From Bacillota bacterium (GTDB taxonomy: Bacteria > Bacillota_I > Bacilli_A > Acholeplasmatales > Acholeplasmataceae): a stretch of 5,944 bases of DNA. Shown piece after piece: positions 1 through 5,685 of the stretch. How positions within the stretch are numbered: position 1 is the stretch's first letter; every line of letters begins with the position of its first letter. The translations under genes were made by a program, and so were the position numbers. The notes below the pieces were generated by a model. It made no database searches. It worked only from the letters and a program-made list of their open reading frames with translations, and was not told where the DNA came from. The stretch covers positions 1-5,944 of the forward strand of contig JAEWVV010000062.1 in the NCBI GenBank assembly GCA_023458995.1. Reading direction: 5' to 3'.

Positions 1-446
1 CTCATGTTGTTAATTTCTTCAAACAAAATGTTAGCTTGTTCAGATGTATTAGATGCACATACAATATCAACACCACCTTTAGATAAGAAAAACTCAGCTA
101 AGTCAATGCCTGCAATAAATGTTGTCTTACCATTCTTTCTAGCAATCAACAACAATACTTCATTGAATCTTCTTAAATTAGTATCTGCCATTTTAAATCC
201 ATAAGCAGTTTGAAGTACTGCTTTCTCCCAAAGTTCAAGAATAAATGGTTCTCCGTTAAATGGACTTTTAGTATGTTTGCAGAAAGTTTCTATAAACTCT
301 ATTCTAATATTGCCAGGACGTTCATCAAAAGTGTATCTAGGATTATCCATATCTTTAATAAGTGTTTCAAGGACGGTTAGTAATTCTTTTCCGACTTTAA
401 TTTTGCCCTTTTGAATCTCATCGTAATACTTTAATAAATAGTTCAT
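1..446 (-). CDS. terL: Phage terminase large subunit, N-terminal part (runs off the window)
   Basis: ATPase-nuclease motor of phage DNA packaging; it cuts concatemeric DNA and pumps it into the prohead. Only the first 148 codons are present; the gene continues beyond base 1. The translation starts MNYLLKYYDEIQKGKIKVGK and contains PFILELWEKAVLQTAYGFK, then LLLIARKNGKTTF, a typical terminase Walker A (ARKNGKT) near residue 120, then DIVCASNTSEQANILFEE, the usual segment just after it. The Walker B and the nuclease domain lie outside the window. The ATG at 446-444 shares one base with the terS stop (TAATG), so the two genes are probably translationally coupled. The order terS-terL and the motif make the assignment firm; it resembles the Terminase_1/YmfN type rather than the T4 type. 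Confidence 0.93.
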   Translation of the reverse strand, partial: MNYLLKYYDEIQKGKIKVGKELLTVLETLIKDMDNPRYTFDERPGNIRIEFIETFCKHTKSPFNGEPFILELWEKAVLQTAYGFKMADTNLRRFNEVLLLIARKNGKTTFIAGIDLAEFFLSKGGVDIVCASNTSEQANILFEEINNM

Positions 447-778
447 TACGACATTCTGCCTATGAACTTGTCAAATTCATCATCTTCATCAATGATATTT
501 TTACCCATGATGGAATTAAGTGTTTTGATGACTGTTCCATATGAATTCACGAGTTTCGTGTAATACTTGGCTGCTTCAGTTTGACGTTGTGCACCTTTTT
601 TGGAAATCTGCACTGCACCGTATTTTCTGATTTGATGCTGAAGTGATTCTAGTTGAACTTTCATAAAGGCTGCTTCATTGATTAAATTATCCACAAGTTC
701 ACTTTTTGATTGTTCAACTGATAAAAAGAGCATCTTTAATCTTTCATATTCAATTTGTACTCTATCTATCGCTGCCAT
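446..778 (-). CDS. terS: Phage terminase small subunit (P27-like)
   Basis: A 110-residue protein, the usual size for a P27-family small subunit, which recognises packaging DNA and recruits the large subunit. The N-terminal half is helical and rich in charged residues. The central part, YGAVQISKKGAQRQTEAAK followed by YYTKLVNSYGTVIKTLNSIM, matches the conserved core of these proteins (G.Q...kG.r...aakyy..lv..y...i..L). The acidic tail DEDDEFDKF is also typical. The ATG at 778 has a good ribosome binding site (GTGAGGA) about 7 bases upstream. The stop overlaps the start of terL by one base. A hairpin with a U-rich tail lies only about 20 bases upstream, leaving no room for a promoter between it and the start. 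Confidence 0.88.
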   Translation of the reverse strand: MAAIDRVQIEYERLKMLFLSVEQSKSELVDNLINEAAFMKVQLESLQHQIRKYGAVQISKKGAQRQTEAAKYYTKLVNSYGTVIKTLNSIMGKNIIDEDDEFDKFIGRMS

Positions 779-798
779 TTTTAATCCTCACTTTCGAT

Positions 799-824
799 AA
801 AATAAAAAGTCACTTTCGTGACTT
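799..824 (-). terminator. Terminator-like hairpin between the ABC-F gene and terS
   Basis: Read on the minus strand, AAGTCAC-GAAA-GTGACTT forms a perfect 7-bp stem (824-818 with 813-807) closed by a GNRA-type GAAA loop and followed by TTTATTTTA. This is an intrinsic terminator shape, with moderate stem strength (3 of 7 pairs are G-C). It would end transcription of the ABC-F gene, whose stop lies about 80 bases upstream. It is only about 20 bases before the terS start, so phage transcription would have to read through it. Confidence 0.75.
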
Positions 825-906
825 GATAGTTCAAATTATTTACTGATTGTCTAAGAAAAGCGCAGTTGAAACAAGTAATTGTATTTCTATAAAAGACATA
901 TCGTAA

Positions 907-2415
907 TTAATATAAACCATCTTTTGATAATACATAGATTTCATCAAAGACAGATTCTATAAATGCACGGTCATGAGATACAGCAAGTATAGCACCTTGA
1001 AAGTTTAGGAATAATTCATACATTTCATCTTGATTTATAGGTGATATATTTCTTGTGGGTTCATCCAGTATCAATACATCGTTTGTATTAGATACTAAAA
1101 CTAATAATAAAATTTTAAGTTTTGTTCCTTCACTAATATCTTTAATCTTATAAAGCATCTCATCTCTTTTGAGCCCTAATGTACTAAGTATTTGTCTAAT
1201 CTTAGATTCTTGATATTTACTTTGATGACTAAGTACATAGTCTAAAACTGTTCTATCTTTATCCATCAAATCTAAATAGTCTTGACTGATATATCCAACC
1301 TTAACAGATCTTTTTATCAGTTTTTCATAAATATGTTTAATTAGAGTTGTTTTACCTACGCCGTTATGCCCGGTAATGACTACTTTATCTGTTGCCGATA
1401 GTTTTAGTTTAACATGCGGTATCAGTACACCATTGGGTAAGCTAAAATCTATGATATCTAAATCCATGATTAATTTATTGGAATTAAACTTACCTAAATC
1501 CTCAAAATAAATTGACATAGGCTCTTCTTTTTCAGGTATATCTATAAATGAATCTTTTTCTTTAAGATATCTTTTTTCTTGACTCTTTAAACTCTTAATC
1601 TTTTTCTTTAGTAATCTACCTAATACCGGGTCTCTAACTGCCTGGTCTTGTTGATGTTCTACCTTTTGATAAATCTGTCTAAACTTATCCATCTTCTTAC
1701 TATAATCAGCTCTCTGTTTTCTAGCTACCATGAGGTCAGTTTCAAACTTTCTTAAATACTTTTCTTTATATGTTTTATAATCTACATTTAAAAAATAAGT
1801 TTTAGGTTTTGTTTTCTTATGAACTTGTTGTAGATGAATGATCCCTGTTGCAACATTTTCTAATAATCTTTGATCATGAGATATAAATAATAAAGGGATT
1901 GTTGTATCCTTCATGAAGGATTCTAAAAACTCAATTGTCTCAAAATCTAAATCATTCGATGGTTCATCAAGTAATAATAAATCCGGACGAATCATTAAAC
2001 ATTTAATGAGTCCTATTTTAACCCTTTCACCACCAGATAATGACTTTAAACTTCTATCTTTAAATGCATCATAACTCAAATTAAACTGTACAAATAGTTT
2101 ATAAATAACATCTAGGTAATGATATAAGTCTTCTGGAATATTTAATTCCAAAAATACTGTAACTGAAAGTGATTCATATTGATTTAAAATGTTTTGATTT
2201 AAATATGAAATCACTTTTGGTCGAATGATTTCACCTGTAACTGTAATATAATCTAATACTTCACCATAAATCGTGCTTAAAAGAGTGGATTTTCCACTCC
2301 CTTCACTGCCTATTATTGCAATCTTGTCCTCATCGTTTACGGTGAAAGATAAACCTTCAATCAAGACTAAGTCTTGTTGATGGTTTCTAATAACTAATTC
2401 CTTTACGCTTAGCAT
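907..2415 (-). CDS. ABC-F family ATPase, probable ribosome-protection (antibiotic resistance type) protein
   Basis: A soluble protein with two nucleotide-binding domains and no membrane segments, so an ABC-F translation factor rather than a transporter. Numbering from the upstream of two tandem ATGs: NBD1 has Walker A GSEGSGKST (37-45), signature LSGGE (127-131), Walker B LLLLDE (147-152) and switch His in SHDQ (181). A basic, coiled-coil linker spans about 215-300; in this family it reaches toward the ribosomal peptidyl transferase centre. NBD2 has Walker A GHNGVGKTT (350-358), a degenerate signature ISEGT, Walker B VLILDE (448-453) followed by TRNISP, and SHDR. There is no C-terminal extension. 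The second ATG (2415) lies 6 bases after AAAGGAG, better spaced than the ATG at 2418, so 502 residues are preferred. The gene has its own promoter, a leader ORF and an attenuator-like leader. It could be a housekeeping-type ABC-F, but the leader argues for inducible antibiotic resistance; the drug class cannot be told from sequence alone. Confidence 0.88.
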   Translation of the reverse strand: MLSVKELVIRNHQQDLVLIEGLSFTVNDEDKIAIIGSEGSGKSTLLSTIYGEVLDYITVTGEIIRPKVISYLNQNILNQYESLSVTVFLELNIPEDLYHYLDVIYKLFVQFNLSYDAFKDRSLKSLSGGERVKIGLIKCLMIRPDLLLLDEPSNDLDFETIEFLESFMKDTTIPLLFISHDQRLLENVATGIIHLQQVHKKTKPKTYFLNVDYKTYKEKYLRKFETDLMVARKQRADYSKKMDKFRQIYQKVEHQQDQAVRDPVLGRLLKKKIKSLKSQEKRYLKEKDSFIDIPEKEEPMSIYFEDLGKFNSNKLIMDLDIIDFSLPNGVLIPHVKLKLSATDKVVITGHNGVGKTTLIKHIYEKLIKRSVKVGYISQDYLDLMDKDRTVLDYVLSHQSKYQESKIRQILSTLGLKRDEMLYKIKDISEGTKLKILLLVLVSNTNDVLILDEPTRNISPINQDEMYELFLNFQGAILAVSHDRAFIESVFDEIYVLSKDGLY

Positions 2416-2421
2416 CATATT

Positions 2422-2474
2422 CTCCTTTTAGTGTTTGATTTAGTTTGTTACCCACTAAAAGTATTTTTAGTAGG
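2422..2474 (-). promoter_or_regulatory. Translational attenuator: two competing hairpins controlling the ABC-F ribosome binding site
   Basis: Three short segments are visible on the minus strand. Segment 1 is CCTACTAAAA (2474-2465), segment 2 is CTTTTAGTGGG (2461-2451), segment 3 is CACTAAAAGGAG (2433-2422) and holds the ABC-F ribosome binding site. Segments 1 and 2 pair over 10 bp (one G-U) around an ATAC loop. Segment 2 can instead pair with segment 3 over 9 perfect base pairs (CTTTTAGTG with CACTAAAAG), covering the first part of AAAGGAG. The two stems cannot coexist. No U-run follows either stem, so control would be of translation rather than transcription. Segment 1 begins 3 bases after the leader stop codon, so a ribosome ending on the leader would mask it. 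The base pairing is seen directly; the regulatory role is inferred. Confidence 0.6.
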
Positions 2475-2477
2475 TTA

Positions 2478-2495
2478 TTAGTTATTTTTGTACAT
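2478..2495 (-). CDS. Leader peptide MYKNN upstream of the ABC-F gene
   Basis: A five-codon ORF (ATG TAC AAA AAT AAC TAA) with a well-placed ribosome binding site GAGGTG (2506-2501), 5 bases before the ATG. It lies just downstream of a strong promoter and ends 3 bases before the first arm of the attenuator hairpin. Short leader ORFs of this kind precede many inducible ribosome-protection and rRNA-methylase genes, where ribosome stalling on the leader changes the downstream RNA fold. The sequence matches no leader peptide I recognise. Confidence 0.6.
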   Translation of the reverse strand: MYKNN

Positions 2496-2516
2496 GGTTT
2501 CACCTCTTCTTTTTGT

Positions 2517-2545
2517 ATTATAACATATCGTTTAAAGAATATCTA
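2517..2545 (-). promoter_or_regulatory. Promoter of the leader and ABC-F gene (extended -10)
   Basis: The -10 box is a perfect TATAAT (2522-2517) preceded by TG at the extended position (TGTTATAAT, 2525-2517). Seventeen bases upstream is TAGATA (2545-2540), matching four of six positions of the -35 consensus. The expected start lies near 2510, giving only a few bases before the leader's ribosome binding site. The -35 lies inside the last codons of the broken gene upstream, so the ABC-F gene can be transcribed on its own as a phage cargo unit. Confidence 0.75.
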
Positions 2546-3631
2546 CATACATATTTGCCAACAATTCCTTAAATATTTTTAAATGTTGAAATCCCCATTC
2601 TACATTTGATAGTGTATCTGGATTATATGGTGTTCTATCGTCAAAACAATAATTGTTAGGTCCATAGATTTCTTCATTTAAATAGGATCTAATCTTTTCA
2701 AGTGTATAATGTGCAGATTGATAGTCAGTATTCCAATTAAAACTTAATGCATTCATAAATGAATGAGAATAATATGATTCATCCATTGATTGATAGAGTG
2801 AAATAAAGTCATTGAGGTTGTCAATTATATACGTTTTTAATGTTTGAACTGCATTATCATTTTTTTCATTATCACTTTGATAATTTAGCACATATAAAAT
2901 TTCATCGATATAACTAATAACTGAATCATCATATCTTCTAATTGCTGCTTGTTTAAGATTATCTAATGTCTTAAAAAGATCGGAAGATATTTCAATATTG
3001 TCAGATAATACCCGTTGTATGTGATTTTGTATTATTTAGTCTAGGTAACGATTGAGTTCATCAATTAGGTTATATCTTTTCTCGATATAATTAATGAACT
3101 GTCTCTTAGGAATTCTAAGTGAATCATATTCATCACTTAGAGATGTATATACCCTTATGATAACCTTATCGCTGTTTAAAGTTGCTCCGTTGATAATAAA
3201 TGGTGAGTATTGAATTTCACCTTCTTGAACATAGGGACTAGGATTAGCGGTCTCTACTGAATGTGCAAACGATAGAGCTCTTATATGCCTAAAAAATCTA
3301 TCATCTGTTCCTCTTCCCTTACCGATCTGATTAAAAATACTATTATCTTCTTTAAGTGGGTATGTCAATCCCAATCTGCTATAAAGTTTTTTATAGCTTC
3401 CACAATTATATCGGTATGAATCAAAAATAATATTAAATCGTCAGTCGTTCCTATAGTATCAGATAAGTAATCCTTTGTGATTAATGCATTCAAGGAATCA
3501 TCTATTCTATCCATAAATGAGCAAATTAAGTTCCAGTGCATCGAGTATCTATCATCACGATTAAAAATCGGTGTTGAATTCACCAATGATCTAAATTTTT
3601 CAATTTTAATTCCATCCAATCTTGGCTTCAT
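2532..3631 (-). pseudogene. Broken gene of unknown family (about 366 residues if restored), one frameshift and one nonsense codon
   Basis: Three collinear reading frames make one gene. The first starts at ATG 3631, which has AGGTG 6 bases upstream; an upstream in-frame GTG at 3640 is less likely. It runs 88 residues (MKPRLDGIKI...) and ends at TGA 3367-3365. The second overlaps it, offset by one base, and ends at TAA 3038-3036. The third is in frame with the second and runs to TAA 2534-2532. One extra G in the run at 3373-3371 gives ...FIADWGLTYPL..., joining the first two. Reading the TAA as one codon (GAA or AAA to TAA needs one change) joins the rest (...ELNRYLD-x-IIQNHIQ...). The only starts for the separate pieces are TTG and GTG without good ribosome binding sites. 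The protein is mostly helical with no signal peptide. It contains FFRHIRALSFAH, an R-x5-H pair (restored positions about 118 and 124) compatible with HEPN ribonucleases. I do not recognise the family with certainty. Confidence 0.75.
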
Positions 3632-3640
3632 ACTTTGCAC

Positions 3641-3721
3641 CTATTTCATAATTCTCAAAATTTATGCCTCGTGTTTTTTAAGAGCCCACCCATGCGGTAC
3701 CCTATCAATTAAAAATTAATA
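3641..3721. other. Short gap with a GC-rich patch, no recognised gene
   Basis: The gap between the HEPN-like gene and the broken gene is AT-rich except for 3681-3703, where 15 of 23 bases are G or C (includes GGTACC and GGGTGGGC on the minus strand). No good hairpin with a T-run and no promoter is evident. Short peptide-like readings can be made in several frames, but none has a start site. It may be a remnant of lost sequence. Confidence 0.35.
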
Positions 3722-4198
3722 TCAATGGGAGGGGTTAATAATATTGTCTAAAGCTTCTCTTAATCTTTTTATAAAATTTAAGTTAGCAATAACCGTGTTC
3801 ACGACACTAGTTCCTGGTGTCGGTGTATTCACCGGTTCATAAAGATATCTCCAATCAACAAATCCAGCACTAACTTCTGCTAATTCATCGTGAAACCATT
3901 GTGGATATTTACTAGGATCTTGTGAAAAACTCTTTATATATGAATCAATTTTATCCTTATTATCTTGTGTTAATTGACCATGTAATAATACTAAATCATG
4001 GCCTCTAGCGTTACCTCCTTGTTGTTGAATTAAATATTTAAAACCAATTTCAATACAAAAACATGAATTAACTACATAAGCTGGAACATAAATGGTATTA
4101 GTTGGTGCTCCAATTGAATCAACACCAGCCAAGTCATATAAAACTTCTGAAGTAAGTTTGAATGAATTAAATACCTCAATCATAGCATAATTTTCCAT
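3722..4198 (-). CDS. HEPN-like protein, possible toxin or defence component
   Basis: A 158-residue soluble, mostly helical protein. The pattern SCFCIEIGFKYLI (E50 and K54), then GHDLVLLHGQL (66-76), then FVDWRYLYE (113-121), then a C-terminal helix, is that of small HEPN-like proteins that read A...E...lK.ll......HDL..L...L.......F..WRY.YE. In that superfamily many members are RNases or nucleotide-modifying toxins and their antitoxin partners. The classical R-x4-6-H catalytic pair is not obvious here (the RGH at 65-67 has the wrong spacing), so this may be a non-catalytic or differently acting member. The ATG at 4198 has AGGAGAGA about 5 bases upstream. It follows the HNH gene by 30 bases with no terminator between, so it can be read in the phage operon. 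Its downstream neighbour is the broken gene with an R-x5-H motif. Confidence 0.6.
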   Translation of the reverse strand: MENYAMIEVFNSFKLTSEVLYDLAGVDSIGAPTNTIYVPAYVVNSCFCIEIGFKYLIQQQGGNARGHDLVLLHGQLTQDNKDKIDSYIKSFSQDPSKYPQWFHDELAEVSAGFVDWRYLYEPVNTPTPGTSVVNTVIANLNFIKRLREALDNIINPSH

Positions 4199-4228
4199 TA
4201 TATCTCTCCTTTTTTACTAGTTTAACAT

Positions 4229-4513
4229 TTAAAAAAGTAAATTACCATCTTCATCAAACATTACTTGCTTCTTTTTGAATCTACCATGCTCTTCATTATG
4301 ACAATTCTTACAAAGCAACTCTAGGTTATCCTGATTGATACTTATATTAACATCATTCACATTATAGACTGTTAACCTAATCTTGTGATGGACTTCTTGA
4401 CCAATGGCAGTACATCGCTCACATTTGCCCCCTGTTGCGTTTATTTTCAAAGTTCGAGCAAGTAGCCATTCCTTTGACTTATAAAACCTGTGAAGTTCTT
4501 TTGGTTTTCCCAT
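4229..4513 (-). CDS. Phage HNH endonuclease
   Basis: A 94-residue HNH nuclease of the kind placed next to terminase genes in phages of Gram-positive bacteria, where such proteins are needed for or assist terminase cutting. It shows FYKSKEWLLAR (10-20), a zinc pair C31-x2-C34, VHHKI (41-45) with the catalytic His, DNLELLCKNCHN (62-73) with the conserved Asn and the second Cys pair C68-x2-C71, and the final HNH His in CHN (72) with H76 in NEEH. All metal-binding and catalytic positions are present. It starts at ATG 4513, inside the end of metK (35-base overlap), with no strong ribosome binding site, so translation may depend on ribosomes ending metK. Normally terS would follow; here about 3.4 kb of cargo intervenes. 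Confidence 0.92.
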   Translation of the reverse strand: MGKPKELHRFYKSKEWLLARTLKINATGGKCERCTAIGQEVHHKIRLTVYNVNDVNISINQDNLELLCKNCHNEEHGRFKKKQVMFDEDGNLLF

Positions 4514-5630
4514 ATAGTTCTTTCAGCTCATTTGCTTTAGCATCTACTGATTCCCAACGCACATTTAAGTCTTCTCTGCCACAGTGACCATAGTTAGCTA
4601 AATCCTGATATCTAACATTATCGAGATCGAGTTCTTGTCTGATGTGATGCGGTCTAAAATTAAATACTTGAGTAACTAATTCCTGGATTTTTTCATCTTT
4701 AATGATACCCGTGTTAAAGGTGTTCACATGAATACTCACTGGATTTGAAATACCAATCACATAGCCAAGCTGAACTTCGCACCTGTCCGCTAAATTTGCC
4801 CTTACAACGGCTTTTGCTACGTACCTAGCATAATAAGCCCCACTGCGATCCACCTTGCTCACATCTTTGCCAGAAAAGGCACCACCGCCATGTTTTGCGT
4901 ATCCACCATAGGTGTCAACAATAATCTTTCGACCTGTTAAACCTGAGTCTGCATACGGACCACCAATCACAAACTCGCCTGTTGGATTGATTAGAATATG
5001 AGCTTCACGAATTGCTTTGTCATCTAATACTTTAGTTAACACTTCATTGATGATGATATCTTCATATAGCTCTCGTTTGATCCATGACTTCGTTTGAGCT
5101 GAAACAACTATGGTTTTAACCTTTTTAGGTTTGCCCTTCTCATATTCTACAGAAACCTGGCATTTCCCATCAGGACCAAAGATGTGTGAATACTTTTCTT
5201 TTCTAGCCTTATCCATTTCTTTCGAGATTTGATTTGCTAGCATGATTGGTAAAGGCATCAACTCTTTTGTTTCATTGCACGCATAACCGAACATGATCCC
5301 TTGATCACCAGCACCTTGTTCATGAGATTCAGTTGAATCAACACCAAGTGCAATGTCTGGTGATTGTTTGCTAATCTTTTCTAAGACATTGAACGACTCA
5401 TCGTATCCTATTTCTTTAAGTTTGCTTTTTGCTACTTCTTTATAATCGACTTTTGCAGTTGTTGTAACCTCACCAAAGACAAATACAAAATCATCCTTGA
5501 TTGCTGTTTCAACCGCTACTCTTGCATTTTTATCTTGTTCTAATATAGCATCTAGTATTGCATCGCTGATTTGGTCACAAACCTTGTCAGGATGTCCACT
5601 AAACACTGATTCACTTGTAATTACTTGCAT
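4479..5630 (-). CDS. metK: S-adenosylmethionine synthetase (methionine adenosyltransferase)
   Basis: Makes S-adenosylmethionine from ATP and methionine, a cytosolic homotetramer in characterised bacterial enzymes. The 383 residues match the usual full length. Visible motifs include SGHPDKVCDQ (11-20, with catalytic His13 and Mg-binding Asp15), the GAGDQG loop (106-111), GGPYADSGLTGRKIIVDTYG (223-242), the GGGAFSGKD nonapeptide (248-256) and KVDRSGAYYARY. All catalytic residues look intact, so it should be active. The ATG at 5630 has GGAGG 10 bases upstream. Its place beside HNH and terminase genes marks it as a phage copy rather than the host gene. Phage metK genes often lie near DNA methyltransferase genes and presumably supply S-adenosylmethionine for phage DNA modification; no methylase is visible here. 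An intrinsic terminator lies about 25 bases upstream. Confidence 0.96.
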   Translation of the reverse strand: MQVITSESVFSGHPDKVCDQISDAILDAILEQDKNARVAVETAIKDDFVFVFGEVTTTAKVDYKEVAKSKLKEIGYDESFNVLEKISKQSPDIALGVDSTESHEQGAGDQGIMFGYACNETKELMPLPIMLANQISKEMDKARKEKYSHIFGPDGKCQVSVEYEKGKPKKVKTIVVSAQTKSWIKRELYEDIIINEVLTKVLDDKAIREAHILINPTGEFVIGGPYADSGLTGRKIIVDTYGGYAKHGGGAFSGKDVSKVDRSGAYYARYVAKAVVRANLADRCEVQLGYVIGISNPVSIHVNTFNTGIIKDEKIQELVTQVFNFRPHHIRQELDLDNVRYQDLANYGHCGREDLNVRWESVDAKANELKELYGKTKRTSQVL

Positions 5631-5655
5631 TCTGTTATTTCCTCCATTAACGAGT

Positions 5656-5677
5656 AAAAAAGGAGCTTATCGCTCCT
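5656..5677 (-). terminator. Intrinsic terminator upstream of metK
   Basis: On the minus strand AGGAGC-GATAA-GCTCCT followed at once by a run of six Ts (including the last stem base) gives a 6-bp perfect stem (5677-5672 with 5666-5661) with four G-C pairs. This is a standard Rho-independent terminator, 8 bases after the stop of the upstream phage gene. Only about 25 bases separate it from the metK start, and they hold the metK ribosome binding site but no promoter. Confidence 0.85.
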
Positions 5678-5685
5678 AATTACTA

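Noticed and set aside
4..204. Plus-strand reading frame of 66 codons
   Set aside because: It lies antisense to the well-supported terL gene and has no recognisable motif or ribosome binding site.
840..899. Minus-strand mini-ORF (MSFIEIQLLVSTALFLDNQ, 19 codons) between the ABC-F gene and the hairpin
   Set aside because: No ribosome binding site, very short, starts 8 bases after the ABC-F stop. It might be a remnant of a phage gene end but cannot be supported.
2451..2474. Hairpin before the ABC-F gene as an intrinsic transcription terminator
   Set aside because: No T-run follows the stem on the minus strand (it continues TAACAAACTA), so transcription attenuation is unlikely.
3036..3374. An independent 112-residue gene starting at TTG 3374
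   Set aside because: The TTG overlaps the frameshift site and has no ribosome binding site; it is better read as the middle of the broken gene.
3365..3380. Programmed ribosomal frameshift in the broken gene
   Set aside because: No X-XXY-YYZ slippery heptamer is seen, and the downstream in-frame TAA would still cut the product short.
3477..3719. Plus-strand reading frame of 80 codons
   Set aside because: Antisense to the broken gene, which has collinear protein-like sequence on the minus strand; no start signal of its own.
5497..5679. Plus-strand reading frame of 60 codons
   Set aside because: Antisense to the N-terminus of metK, which is certain, and it runs through the terminator hairpin.
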